A DNA stretch of 64,000 nt from GCA-003244245 sp963822695 (lineage in GTDB: Bacteria > Actinomycetota > Actinomycetes > Mycobacteriales > Pseudonocardiaceae), in the NCBI GenBank assembly GCA_963822695.1, contig CAWGJH010000019.1, forward strand, positions 186,001 through 250,000, in the 5' to 3' direction. The notes under the pieces were generated by a model. The model did not search any database. It worked only from the letters and a program-made list of their open reading frames with translations, and had not been told where the DNA came from. Below are positions 15,634 to 24,692 of the stretch, one piece after another. The stretch's first letter is position 1; every line of letters starts with the position of its first letter. A program made the position numbers and the translations under genes.

Positions 15634-17675
15634 GTGATCGACGACGGTGGATTACTGGCCCGCGGTTACGGCGCCCCGCACAGCCCGCACCGGGTGGACG
15701 CGGCGCTGGAGCTGACCGTCAGCGGCCTCACACGCATCCACGCCGTCGGCAAGCCCGGCATTCCCGTGATCAACATGGCCCGCTCTGCGGTCAAGACCCA
15801 CCTGGGCTACCCCGAGATCGCCGACTCATGCCTGCGGCGACTGCGGATGCTCATCCCAGACCGCAAGCTCATCGGCCGGCCGGTGCTGTTATTCGGATAC
15901 GGCACCCTGGGCTCCCGGCTGGCGGGGCTGCCGCGTGGCTTGGGTTGTCAGGTCACCGTGGTGGATACCGACATCCTGGCGTTGGTCAACGCCGCCGAGC
16001 ACGGTTACCCCACCCACCGCCGCGCCGCGGACGCCCTCCGGGCGACCCAGCCGTTCCTGGTGATCGGGACCACCGGCGAACCGGTTTTGACCGAGCAGGA
16101 GTACGCCCTGCTCCCCGACGAGGTGTTGCTGGCGCCATTCGCCACCCGTGACTTCAGCACGCTGGCCACCCCACCGCCCGATTTCGCCCGGCAGTTGCGC
16201 GGCACGCGGATCCCCGGGCTCGGCACGTGCCACCAGCTACCCACCGGGAACACCGCGGTGGTGCTCGGCGACGGCCGGTCGTTGAACCTCTTCCACGCCG
16301 ACTCCATCCCCAACCAGGGCTACGACGCCTACCGCGCCGGCACCCTCATCACCACCCGAGCCCTGTGCGCCCGCGCCGATCAGCTGCAGCCCGGTGTGCA
16401 CACCAGCTTCGCCGACGAGCGGATCGCCGCCGCCGGCCTGTTCGAGTCCTACTACGATCGCTACCTCGCGCCCTACGATCGCTACCTCGTGCCGCCCCCG
16501 CCCCCCTCCGCCGCGCCGCCAGCGGTCCGAACCGCGGCAGTCACCCACCGCCCCGCCCAGCCGGCCACCAGAATCCGGGCCTGCGTCGTGGGATACGGCG
16601 TCGCCGGTCGGCGCCACGCTCAACTATTGGCCGAGCAGGGCATCCAGATCAACGCGATCGACCCGAAACACCAAGACCTGCCCAAGACCCACCGCGACTT
16701 CGGCCGCAGCGTCACCGACCTGTCCCGCGTGCTGGCCGCCGAGATCGACCTGTGGACAGTGTGCTGCCCCACCACCGATCACATGCCCGTCTTACGGGCG
16801 ATCCTGGAACGCAACCCCACGCCCGGGTGCTGGTCGAAAAACCCGCCTGCCAAGGACACGAGGTCGAGCAATTCGCGGCGCTACTGGCCACCCACCGACA
16901 CGCCCGCGTTCTGGTCAACGACCAGTACCTACACAGCCAGGCCCTCCCGCGACTGACCCGCGCCGTGGCGGACTACGAACCCCAGGCCGCACTGGACCTG
17001 ATCGGCATCACCTTCACCAAGGACCGCGGCAACGACATCGCCCAGGGCAGATTCATCGACCGCACCTACGGTGTCCTCGGCTACGAATGGCTACACATGC
17101 TCGCGGTCCTGCGGCAACTCCTGCCCAGCGACACGATCCAACGCTACCTGGACGCCAACCCCCACCACGGCGAGATCTGGGCCACCTACGACCCGCGCCT
17201 GTTCGTCTCGGCCCTCACCGAGCGCACCACACTGCCAGCATCGACACCCCATCCGGGACACCCCACCCGGCTGGAACTGTCCTCATCCATCCTCGGGTCC
17301 TGCCACCCGTTGGGAACCGCGCCCCACCGCACCGCGTCGTGGCGCCGAGGCATCCGGCCCAGTGACGACCGACAACGCCACGTCACCCTGCACGCCGGAT
17401 CGACGCGGCTCACCCTGCACCTGGAACCCGTCACCGCTGTCGGCGGATGGCAACTCGACCGCAACCACCATCGGATGACCGTCGAACGCCACGGCCTGGT
17501 AGTGCACGAAGAGGTGATCGCCGACTCCCCGCTGCGCACCTCCATCCGCGACGCAACAGCGAAACTACTCGGCCCCGACCCCCTTCCCCCGCCAGACCTC
17601 AAACCCCTGCGGCGCGTCGCCGCGATCGCTGAACCGCTGCGCGCACAACAACCAAAACCGGCTGTTCAACCCTGA
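15634..17675 (+). pseudogene. Adenosylhomocysteinase-like / Gfo-Idh-like fusion, frameshifted
   Basis: Two frames together encode about 680 residues. The N-terminal part starts abruptly at VIDDGGLLARGYG, inside the substrate side of an S-adenosylhomocysteinase-like fold. Its NAD-binding segment is LIGRPVLLFGYGTLGSRLAG. After a Pro-rich linker near 16,490 a second Rossmann domain follows (RACVVGYGVAGRRHAQLLAE), with the Gfo/Idh/MocA-type motif VLVEKPACQG. A one-base deletion near 16,819 moves the rest to another frame ending at 17,675. The N-terminal 100 or so residues of the SAHH fold are also missing. The fusion is unusual; the substrate is unknown. Confidence 0.65.
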
Positions 17676-17887
17676 GCGCGCACCTCCATCCGCACCGCCG
17701 CCCCTACACCAAACCCGGCCTCGCCGCCCTCACCCAGTGCGGGAAATCTCCCGTACTCGGTGGTCACCGATGAGCATGGAGAGGTCCTCGAGACGCCGCG
17801 CCGCCTCGCCTCCGCGATACCGATCATCGAACGCCACGCGGGCGCTGACACTCAGCACGCCCTGCTGGAGATCATCACGGACCTCAA

Positions 17888-18064
17888 GGCCTAGCGCTCG
17901 GGTCCGTGTCACCAGCCCCAAACTGGGCTGTTGTTCCTGGTCAGCGGTGCACCGGAGATTAGTCCAAAGACTGGTCTTGCGACGGAGAACGGCGTTCAGC
18001 CCAACCTCCTGATGCGATGAATGCTCCACTTTGGGGCTGGTGACACGGACCCGAGCGCTAGGCC
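17888..18064. repeat. MITE-like copy 1 with about 35-bp perfect terminal inverted repeats
   Basis: 177 bp whose first and last approximately 35 bases are perfect inverted repeats (start GGCCTAGCGCTCGGG, end CCCGAGCGCTAGGCC). The interior is near-identical to copy 2 except for a few bases around 18,012-18,022. There is no coding capacity for a transposase. The long perfect inverted repeats can fold into a very stable hairpin. Confidence 0.85.
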
Positions 18065-18213
18065 TACCCCAGATGCACGACGTCCGAGGCGATGGTGGAG
18101 TCGGCCAGGCCCGCGGCGGCCCAGGCCAGGACGTCGGTCTCCAAAGCCGCCAGGTCATCCGGCGTCACCGGCGCACGCGCCACCCGCAGATCTCGTACCA
18201 CAGCCAGACTCAA
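18064..18213 (-). pseudogene. N-terminal remnant of a tyrosine recombinase
   Basis: Reading leftward from a TTG at 18213 with a GAGGGGG ribosome site, 49 codons encode VRDLRVARAPVTPDDLAALE and TDVLAWAAAGLADSTIASDV. This resembles the SAM-like core-binding N-terminus of phage-type integrases (an A-x-G-L-x-D-S-T pattern). It ends exactly at the inner edge of MITE copy 1, so the element's arm cut it. The catalytic R-H-R-Y domain is absent. Confidence 0.45.
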
Positions 18214-18270
18214 CCCGGGCCCCCTCGGCTTCACCCAACCAGCAAGAAGAACGGCCCAGACGATAGACCC

Positions 18271-18645
18271 TCAGAAAAACCGAGACAGCCTCAGATGCCA
18301 GAACCAGCCCAGATCGACAAAGAACGCCCAGGTCCTGAGGTTATGGACACAACAGAAGACCCAGGGAACTCTGGGCATATTTCTTAACCCGAAGCTGCGC
18401 ACCGCGCTGGAACAGTGGCAAACGGGTGAACCTCCTTGCTCTACAAGCAAACAATTCGGTACTTTGTTAAGAGGTCGGTCGAGTGATTTTTCCGAGACAT
18501 CGAGGCTTATACAGAACTCCTTTAGAATACAGAACTCCTTTAGAACAAGATCGTAAACCGCATCAGTAAAGGTTAGCGGCGTGGTAGCGGGCGCACCTCC
18601 GATTTCTGCATAAGCCTCATCTGTTAAAGACGTTTGATTGGACAT
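18271..18645 (-). CDS. Unrecognised ORF in the composite element passenger
   Basis: From an ATG at 18645 the first 35 residues (MSNQTSLTDEAYAEIGGAPA...) look protein-like. An 18-bp tandem duplication (18,511-18,546) then repeats LKEFCI in frame, and the remainder is Cys/Arg/Trp-rich and unlike a real protein. Only the N-terminal part is credible. It diverges from the gene at 18,772. Possibly a decayed gene; low confidence. Confidence 0.25.
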   Translation of the reverse strand: MSNQTSLTDEAYAEIGGAPATTPLTFTDAVYDLVLKEFCILKEFCISLDVSEKSLDRPLNKVPNCLLVEQGGSPVCHCSSAVRSFGLRNMPRVPWVFCCVHNLRTWAFFVDLGWFWHLRLSRFF

Positions 18646-18771
18646 GGTTTTGGTACATGCGTGAGCGAACTCGCCTCAAGAACCCCTCTCGCCTGCTCGG
18701 CGTTAGTACTGCAAAACATAAATATCCTAAAGACATTAAATCCTCCAGATCCCTAGGGAAGGTGCACGAAT

Positions 18772-19095
18772 ATGCCCACCGCACGAATCGGTTCCGGAGT
18801 AAGCAAAAATTGGACACAGGGTACTGGCGACGCCGGCGATTGCTTACTTATCGACGTTGACACGAGTTCAGCCAAGTTCAGCACCACCCCCGCGTACGTC
18901 GTCTCGCTCAATGGCGACGCCTACCATCGTTACACCACGGGAGGAAGTGAGCCCTACCGTCCTACTCCGACCGGGTTCTCCCTGCAAGTTATTTATGAAA
19001 CAGGGACTACTGAAAAGCCGGGATGTCCTCGACTCACACCAGAGATGGCCACCAAGTACAATTGGCAGGTCGCCTGGGTCGGCGTGGAGGCCTAG
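18772..19095 (+). CDS. Small beta-rich lectin-like/tail-like protein
   Basis: 107 residues with a GGGAAGG ribosome site. The pattern is W-x-Q-G-T-G-D ... CLLIDVDTSSAKFSTTPAYV ... YRPTPTGFSLQVIYE ... TPEMATKYNWQVAWVGVEA. This resembles a family of small secreted or tail-associated beta-sandwich domains (DVDTS...F..TP.Y, then P..GF.VYV..., ending W.I.W.G) whose function is not established. No signal peptide is seen. Its GC content is lower than that of neighbours, and it is the only intact gene inside the composite element, making it the likely cargo. Confidence 0.6.
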   Translation: MPTARIGSGVSKNWTQGTGDAGDCLLIDVDTSSAKFSTTPAYVVSLNGDAYHRYTTGGSEPYRPTPTGFSLQVIYETGTTEKPGCPRLTPEMATKYNWQVAWVGVEA

Positions 19096-19125
19096 TTATC
19101 CTGAAGCTGCAACGACGTGCAAAAT

Positions 19126-19303
19126 GGCCTAGCGCTCGGGTCCGTGTCACCAGCCCCAAACTGGGCTGTTGTTCCTGGTCAGCGGTGCACCGGAGATTAG
19201 TCCAAAGACTGGTCTTGCGACGGAGAACGGCGTTCAGCCCAACCTCCTGACCTGCGAGAATGCTCCACTTTGGGGCTGGTGACACGGACCCGAGCGCTAG
19301 GCC
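19126..19303. repeat. MITE-like copy 2 with about 35-bp perfect terminal inverted repeats
   Basis: 178 bp, same orientation and near-identical to copy 1. The only differences are around 19,249-19,257 in the asymmetric centre. Its right flank begins CTCAAG, matching the left flank of copy 1 and forming the outer target duplication of the composite element. Confidence 0.85.
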
Positions 19304-19320
19304 CTCAAGCGAGCGGCCGA

Positions 19321-19641
19321 TCAGGCGCAACCGGCGAGCGGGTCGTGAACACGGGCGACGCGGCCGAGGCGCAGGATCCGCCACAGCCACCCCGGGTGGC
19401 GGTGACGCCCGTGCCGGGCCGGTCTCGTAGGGGGTCGCGACGCGACCAACACGGCGGTGCATTCGGGGCAGGGCCGGCCGACTGGGGCGGCCATCGCTGC
19501 GGCGATGACGCGATAGCCGCAGAGCGCCTCGTAGTACCCGGTGCGGCGGCCGGCGGCGGTGTTCTCGTCGGTCACCTCGTGGGCCCGGCGGTCAACATAG
19601 CAGGTAATCGGGATCGTGAACAGCCGCTCAGCCACCACCAC
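19321..19641 (-). CDS. Hypothetical protein with possible zinc ribbon
   Basis: 106 residues from GTG 19641. It contains LFTIPITCYVDRRAHEVTDE, then a Cys in YYEALCGYRV and PCPECTAVLVASR; the Cys residues could bind zinc. Similar short proteins are frequent in Pseudonocardiales accessory regions. The GTG overlaps the TAG of the upstream gene by one base, so the two genes form an operon. Function not recognised. Confidence 0.6.
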   Translation of the reverse strand: MVVAERLFTIPITCYVDRRAHEVTDENTAAGRRTGYYEALCGYRVIAAAMAAPVGRPCPECTAVLVASRPPTRPARHGRHRHPGWLWRILRLGRVARVHDPLAGCA

Positions 19642-20120
19642 TACCCGCTAGCGGCGGGCCAGCCGAGTTCCTCGGTGACCCGATTCGTGGGCGCGGGTGT
19701 GTGCGGGTGGTGGGGATCCCCGGTGACCGGAGTGTCTGGGGCGCAGCGCTGGCGTGGCAGGACCACGATGCGCCGGGGCTGGGGGATGTAGGGTCGGGAG
19801 GTGTAGGTGTAGGTGAGCTCGCGTGCCAGCCAGTACCGGAGAGCCTCCCGAGCCTCCCGGGTTACTTCCGTGACCGGGGCTAGCGGGAGCTGGGGCCACC
19901 ACCAGCTGAGCCACGAGCGGCGATGCTGCCCCCTCTGCCGGTCCCGAGGGAAGTCAGGCCCCGACCCCGTGCTCGAGTGGTGTGGGTCCGGCTGGCTGCC
20001 GGGCGGAAGCGGTACGGGGCAGCTGATGGGTCTTGACCGGCGGCCAGCCGGGGTCTTGGTGGCGCACGGGGGATCAGGAACCTGTGGAGTCGCTTGTCTC
20101 GGGGCGTGGTCCTGGTCCAT
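19641..20120 (-). CDS. Hypothetical Pro/Arg-rich protein
   Basis: About 159 residues from an ATG at 20120. The first two thirds are low-complexity Pro/Arg-rich. The last third contains the more protein-like TEVTREAREALRYWLARELT and YIPQPRRIVVLPRQR. It is coupled to the next gene by a TAGTG overlap. No family is recognised, and the N-terminus could be wrong. Confidence 0.45.
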   Translation of the reverse strand: MDQDHAPRQATPQVPDPPCATKTPAGRRSRPISCPVPLPPGSQPDPHHSSTGSGPDFPRDRQRGQHRRSWLSWWWPQLPLAPVTEVTREAREALRYWLARELTYTYTSRPYIPQPRRIVVLPRQRCAPDTPVTGDPHHPHTPAPTNRVTEELGWPAASG

Positions 20121-20323
20121 AGCGCCTCCCGGCCTGTTGTGTGTGGAAGGCGGCGGCCCCGCGTGGGTGTCGCCCGAGAAGCGGGGCCGCCGCCACTCAC
20201 CGCCACTCTGAGATCGAGGTAGGGAGTGGCGGTGCGCACATGACTTTCCCGGCTGCGGACACACCCCGGAAACGCATGATCACGTACATGTCACGGACAG
20301 ATCGGGACGAATTCCCACCTGTC

Positions 20324-21654
20324 CTATGGGCTGTCGGCACCCACCAGGAGAGTGGCGATCCGGTGCCGCAGGTGCGCGACCTCATCGAGCTGCTGATGCG
20401 GGGCGGCGTGGCGGGACAGCTCCCGCAGGTCGTCGGCGGCCGTGCGGGAGCGGATGGTGCCGGCGGTGTCCAGGGCCTCGTGTCCGATGGCCACGGCTTG
20501 GAGTGGGTCGCCGGTGGCCATGGTGAGGCTGGCCAGTCTGGCCTGGCATCCCGCCCGGGGCCTGGCGTGGTCGGTGAGTTCGGCGATTGCCGTCGTGAGT
20601 CGGTCGGTGGCTGGCTTGGGGTCGTGGCCCAGGATCGCCAGATTGAACAGGGCACCCCCGGTGCGCATGACGTGGACGGCGGGGTTGTGGTAGATGGCCA
20701 AGAATGGCGGGTCGTTGGCCGGGGTGGACTGGGCGAAGTGGTCATCAGCGGTGCCGATAGCGGTCAGCGCTTCGTTGCGCCGGTGCATTCTGGCCAGCGC
20801 GCTGGCCCGGTCGGTGTGCAGCAGTGACCGCTGGGTCGCGGTGAGTCGATCAGCGCGGACCAGGGCCTGCTCAGCCAGCGTGAGCCCCTCATCAGGCTGC
20901 CCGGTCCGAATCGCGTGGACCGTCATGTATCCCAGGACCTCGGCGCGCAGGGGCCAGTCCTTGGCCTTCTCGGCGCAGAACAGCGCGAAGCGGAACGCCC
21001 GGCGAGCCTGCTCATCGGCGCCGGCATCCATGGCGATGTATCCGGCGGTGTCGGCGAGATCACCAACCGCGAATGCAGCTCGGGGTCCAGCTCCTCCGGG
21101 TAGATGGCCTTGAGCAGGGCGGCTGACCAGCGCAGCTCACCCATCACGGCATCCAGGGCCCCCCGCCCTCCGTAGGTGAGGCTCCAGGACTGGAACACCC
21201 GCTTGGCGATGCGGATCTGCTCGATGTCGGTCGCGCTGACCCGGGTGGGGGTCGGCGGGGGCTCGATGCCTTCCAGCGCCGCCGCCAGCGGCCCCAGGAC
21301 GAGCATGCCCACGCCTAGGGCGGTGGTGCCGCGGAGGAGATTTTGCCGGTCCACGTCGTCCAGTTTTACTGCCGCGTGGCGGGAGCGCGCGTTGACGAAC
21401 CCGAGCGAGTCATCGGTGGGGGCGCCCAGGATCGCCCGGAAGGCTTCTCGATACAACGTGGTGGGCCAGCGGATGACACCGGTTTCGAGGCGGCCAATGT
21501 AGTGGGCGGTGACCACCACCGTCTTGTTGTGGTGGTCCCACACCCAGGTGTTCACCAGCTCGGCGAGTTCCTGCCGGGTCAGGCCCACGCCCGGGTGGGT
21601 GGGTGAGGCGGTGCGCTCCCGCGCCACTCGGAAATGGTCATTCGCCGCTGGCAT
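20324..21654 (-). pseudogene. XRE/TPR-type regulator with one frameshift
   Basis: The 5' part from ATG 21654 (ribosome site GGGAAGGCGGGA) encodes an HTH-like N-terminus (VGLTRQELAELVNTWVWDHH ... YIGRLETGVIRWPTTLYREA) and a middle helical region. Near 21,073 the frame breaks. The correct continuation GDLADTAGYIAMDAGADEQA lies in the next frame and runs to 20,324 as a TPR-like domain (ALVRADRLTATQRSLLHTDR). A single-base deletion explains it. The full protein would be about 440 residues, the normal length for this regulator family. It could be decay or a sequencing error. Confidence 0.75.
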
Positions 21655-22293
21655 TGTCCCGCCTTCCCTCAGGTTGGCTGAGTGTCGTGGTGAGCACTGA
21701 GCATTCCTCCCTTTCGTGCCCAGAGATGGACCACTTGTTGTGTTCGGTGCGGTGGAGGGTGAGCCGGCTACGCGGCGGCCCTCCCGCTGGTCTGATCGTG
21801 CAGGATGGCATGACCTACCGGCACGACTCGCGGACGTGGTCGGACCCGGTGGGTCTGTCACGTGAACGGGGAGACCGGTGGCGGGTTCAGGCATCGGGGC
21901 GCTGTACCCACCAGTCGGGTGGGGCGGGGTCGGTGGGCAGGGGATCGGGGGGTTTTGGTGGGTGCGAGCCGCGCAGCGGGCGAAGGGTCCGTCGGGGCTG
22001 AGCAGGATGGGCAGGTGGTGATCAGCGTGGTCGCGCCACCAGATGCTCATGCCGGTGGTGGCGTCCAGGCGCAGCGCTTCCCAAGCCCGCCAGAGCGCCT
22101 CGAGGCGCTCAAGGGCTTCGGGGTGGCGCCACCATTGGGGGCTCCAGGTGCGGGGCCCGGACTGGCGCAGGTAGGTGGGGAGTAGGTGCCCGGTGACCCA
22201 GGCCTCGACCCCGCTGTACCGCGGCTCGGGCGGTGGCTGGTCCTTCTCCGTCCGGGTGGGGCCGGTGGTGTCCCAGTCGTCGGGGGTGCTCAT
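21655..22293 (-). CDS. DUF4913 domain protein, C-terminus undefined
   Basis: From ATG 22293 the first 115 residues carry the DUF4913 pattern: VEAWVTGHLLPTYLRQSG, WWRHPEALERLEALWRAWEA and MSIWWRDHADHHLPILLSPD. Such proteins are associated with conjugative or integrated elements of actinomycetes; function unknown. There is no stop codon before the XRE/TPR regulator in the same frame. Sequence after about 21,950 is low-complexity, so the natural stop was probably lost by a frameshift, or the two are fused. Confidence 0.6.
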
Positions 22294-22483
22294 CGGGCTC
22301 GTTGGTCGATGCCGGGGCCGTGGGCGGCCATCGAGGCCCGGACGGCGTCAGTTCCTCCCCCACCCGATCCATCCTTGAGTCAACTGGCCGTTGCCGTGCC
22401 TGCCGTGCCAGGAGGCCCAGCACGTCAGCCCGTCACTACTGGCCGCCCGATGTAGCCCCGCGCCCGCGTGGTGGAATGGGCCC

Positions 22484-23320
22484 GTGGGCGTGACAGTGGT
22501 GGGCAGCGTCAATCTCGACCTGGTGGCCGCACTGCCGCGGCTGCCGGACCCCGGCGAGACCCTCACCGCCACCGGCTTGGCCCGCATCCCGGGGGGTAAG
22601 GGGGCCAACCAGGCGCTGGCCGCCCACCGGCTGGGACTCCCGGTCCGACTGGTCGCCGCGGTGGGCACCGACCCCGAGGCCGACATCGCGCTCGAACTAC
22701 TCCGCCGCGAGGGAGTCGGGCTGGACCGGCTGCAACGGGTCACCCAGCCCACCGGGCTGGCGCTGATCGCCGTCGATACCGCGGGCGAGACCACCATCAT
22801 TGTGGTACCCGGCGCGAACGCGGCACTACAGGTCGAGGCTGAGGATGTGGCCGGGGCCGATGCGGTGCTCACCGTGCTGGAGGTGCCCGAGCAGGCCGTG
22901 ACCGCCGCTGCCCGGCACGCCACCGGGTTGTTCGTGCTCAACGCGTCCCCGACCCGTCCAGTGCCATCCGAGGTGCTGCGGCGCGCCGACTTGGTGGTGG
23001 TCAATCGCGCCGAGTACGCCGCACTGCCCGGTCTGCACTCCGCCAAAGCCGTCGCCGTGACCGACGGACCGCGCGGCGCGGTCCTGTTCCGCGACGGCCA
23101 GCAGGTCGCGACCGCGGTCCCTGCGCCGGTCAACGCCGTGGACGGCACCGCCGCCGGTGACGCGTTCATCGGTGCCGCGGTAGCGGGTCTCCTGCGCGGG
23201 CTGCCCGACGCCGAGTTGCTCACCTGGGCCTGCGCTGCGGGTGCGCTGGCGGCGACCCGGCCCGGTGCTCAACCATCCCTCCCGACCGCCGCCGAGATCG
23301 ACGAGGTGCTCGCCCGGTGA
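22484..23320 (+). CDS. PfkB-family sugar kinase (ribokinase-like)
   Basis: 278 residues from GTG 22484. Family signatures: VVGSVNLDLVAALPRLPDPG near the N-terminus, the glycine motif PGGKGANQALAAHRLG (residues 36-51) and the C-terminal ATP/anion-hole motif DGTAAGDAFIGAAV with the catalytic Asp near residue 226. The N-D-L and GGKGAN pattern is typical of ribokinase, but other carbohydrate substrates are possible. Somewhat shorter than the 300-residue norm. Its 3' end overlaps the convergent VanZ gene by 52 bp. Confidence 0.85.
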   Translation: MGVTVVGSVNLDLVAALPRLPDPGETLTATGLARIPGGKGANQALAAHRLGLPVRLVAAVGTDPEADIALELLRREGVGLDRLQRVTQPTGLALIAVDTAGETTIIVVPGANAALQVEAEDVAGADAVLTVLEVPEQAVTAAARHATGLFVLNASPTRPVPSEVLRRADLVVVNRAEYAALPGLHSAKAVAVTDGPRGAVLFRDGQQVATAVPAPVNAVDGTAAGDAFIGAAVAGLLRGLPDAELLTWACAAGALAATRPGAQPSLPTAAEIDEVLAR

Positions 23321-23868
23321 CCGCCTCCGGTGACGCCGCGGGACCGTCGCGCCCGCAGCCGCAGCACCACCAGCGCCGACAGCACCCCGAGCACGCCGCC
23401 CACGGTGTTGTGCACCAGGTCCCGGACCTGGCATTCACCGCCGCCGGTAGCGCCCTGCACGAACTCCGCGAATCCGCTGACGAGCACGCAGGATGCCGCG
23501 ATACGCACCGCCCGGCGAGTCGCCAGTGTCCCAAAAAACGCAAACGGCATCAGCATCGCCACGTTGAGCTGCTCGTACAGGTGGGCCAACGACAGGCTGC
23601 CGACCGCGCACAGGCGCAGTGTCGTCAGCGGATTGAGACCGCCCGCGGGGTAGTGCCCGAACGGCCGAACGACTGTGACGGCCAAGGCCAGCGCCAAACC
23701 GCACCCGGCAAGCACTGCCGGCACTGGAGCCCAACCCCGACGCGGCGCGAACCGCCAGGCCAGCCCGCCAAGGAGCAACGATCCGGGGATGAACGAGGCG
23801 GGCACCTCGAGGTGGTGCAAGAGGATGTTGAGGAGGTTGTGCGGGTTAAGGTCTGGTCCGTCCGACAC
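23269..23868 (-). CDS. VanZ-like membrane protein
   Basis: 199 residues with four to five hydrophobic segments and the VanZ signature in the second half (LNVAMLMPFAFFGTLATRRA, SGFAEFVQGATGGGECQVRD, LVHNTVGGVLGVLSALVV). It is an integral membrane protein of unknown biochemical role; the name derives from the teicoplanin-resistance accessory protein, but no resistance genes are nearby. Convergent with the PfkB gene, with 3' overlap. Confidence 0.8.
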   Translation of the reverse strand: MSDGPDLNPHNLLNILLHHLEVPASFIPGSLLLGGLAWRFAPRRGWAPVPAVLAGCGLALALAVTVVRPFGHYPAGGLNPLTTLRLCAVGSLSLAHLYEQLNVAMLMPFAFFGTLATRRAVRIAASCVLVSGFAEFVQGATGGGECQVRDLVHNTVGGVLGVLSALVVLRLRARRSRGVTGGGHRASTSSISAAVGRDG

Positions 23869-23888
23869 GCCGGCACGCTACCGGACGC

Positions 23889-24683
23889 TCAGCGCCCGAC
23901 GAACGTCGCCTTACCGAGGCCGTGTTCGAGGAACGAGCGCATCCCGGCCACGCGGTCCTCGGTGTGCGCGAGGGCGGCAAACGCCTCGGTCTCCAGCCGT
24001 AGACCCTTGCTGAGGTCGACGTCGAGCCCGTCGTCGATGGCCGCCTTGGCCGCCGCCAGGGCGCGCGCCGGCCCCGCAACGAACCGCTCAGCCCAGCGCC
24101 GCGCTGCGGCGTACACCTCATCGGGGGCTACCACCTCGTCGACCAGGCCGATCCGCAACGCCTCATCCGCCTTGACGAAGCGGCCGGTGTAGATCAGTTC
24201 CTTGGCCCGTGCGGTGCCGATGAGCCGGGGCAACCGCTGGGTGCCGCCAGCGCCCGGGATGATCCCCAGCAGGATCTCCGGCTGGCCGACTGTGGCGTTG
24301 TCCGCCGCGATCCGCCAGTCACAGCACAGCGCGAGCTCGTAGCCACCGCCCAGCGCGAAGCCCGTGATCGCGGCCACGGTCGGCTTCGGGATGTCCGCCA
24401 CCACGCTCAACGACGAGGATATTGCCCCTGCCTGTGCCGCCATCTCAGCCGCCGGCATCGTCGCCATTTCCTTGATGTCAGCTCCGGCCGCGAACACCTT
24501 CTCGCCGCCATAGACGATCACCGCCCGGACCTCGGCGCGGTCTGCTGCCTGCTGCGCAGCGGACCGGATCGCCTCCTGAACCTGCCGGCTCAGCGCGTTC
24601 ATCGGTGGCCGGGCCAGCCGGATCGTGCCGATGCCGCCGTCCACCTCAAGCTTCACGAACTCGCTGTCCACCGCCATGCCCAC
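23889..24683 (-). CDS. Enoyl-CoA hydratase
   Basis: 264 residues of the crotonase superfamily. The oxyanion-hole and catalytic segments are complete: AAGADIKEMA, ALGGGYELALCCD (Glu116) and GQPEILLGIIPGAGGTQRLP (Glu136). The 20-residue spacing between the two Glu residues equals that of the rat enzyme (Glu144/Glu164), so hydratase activity is predicted rather than an isomerase or dehalogenase variant. It would hydrate trans-2-enoyl-CoA in beta-oxidation. The upstream gap contains four 25-bp tandem repeats. Confidence 0.92.
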   Translation of the reverse strand: MGMAVDSEFVKLEVDGGIGTIRLARPPMNALSRQVQEAIRSAAQQAADRAEVRAVIVYGGEKVFAAGADIKEMATMPAAEMAAQAGAISSSLSVVADIPKPTVAAITGFALGGGYELALCCDWRIAADNATVGQPEILLGIIPGAGGTQRLPRLIGTARAKELIYTGRFVKADEALRIGLVDEVVAPDEVYAAARRWAERFVAGPARALAAAKAAIDDGLDVDLSKGLRLETEAFAALAHTEDRVAGMRSFLEHGLGKATFVGR

Positions 24684-24692
24684 GCACGCTAC

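Larger units (their letters stand above)
17888..19303. mobile_element. Composite MITE-bounded element, 1.4 kb
   Basis: Two near-identical 177-178-bp repeat copies bracket about 1.06 kb of distinct, AT-richer DNA. The outermost bases are the matching ends GGCCTAGCGCTCGGG... and its inverse. Immediately outside, CTCAA (or CCTCAAG if the ends are counted as GCCTAG) is directly repeated at 17,883-17,887 and 19,304-19,308. Neither single copy has matching flanks on its own two sides, so the unit moved as a composite. It encodes no recognisable transposase, so it would need one in trans. The passenger holds an integrase fragment and a small lectin-like gene. Confidence 0.75.
17760..19348 (+). pseudogene. 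Small ORF split by the composite element
   Basis: Removing 17,888-19,303 and one copy of the CTCAA duplication rejoins 17,760-17,887 to 19,309-19,348 in frame. This gives about 55 codons: TDEHGEVLETPRRLASAIPI, IERHAGADTQHALLEIIT, DLKRAADQAQPASGS. The restored reading is protein-like with consistent codon bias on both sides of the insertion. The start (GTG 17,760) is uncertain, since the frame is open back to the stop of the previous pseudogene. No family is recognised. Confidence 0.6.

Noticed and set aside
17737..18012. ORFs inside the MITE copies (RVRVTSPKLGCCSWSAVHRR)
   Set aside because: They arise from the repeat sequence, occur in both copies with frame differences and have no protein features.
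20324..20745. Forward and reverse Ser/Pro-rich ORFs over the XRE/TPR regulator
   Set aside because: Alternate frames of the regulator; low-complexity composition.
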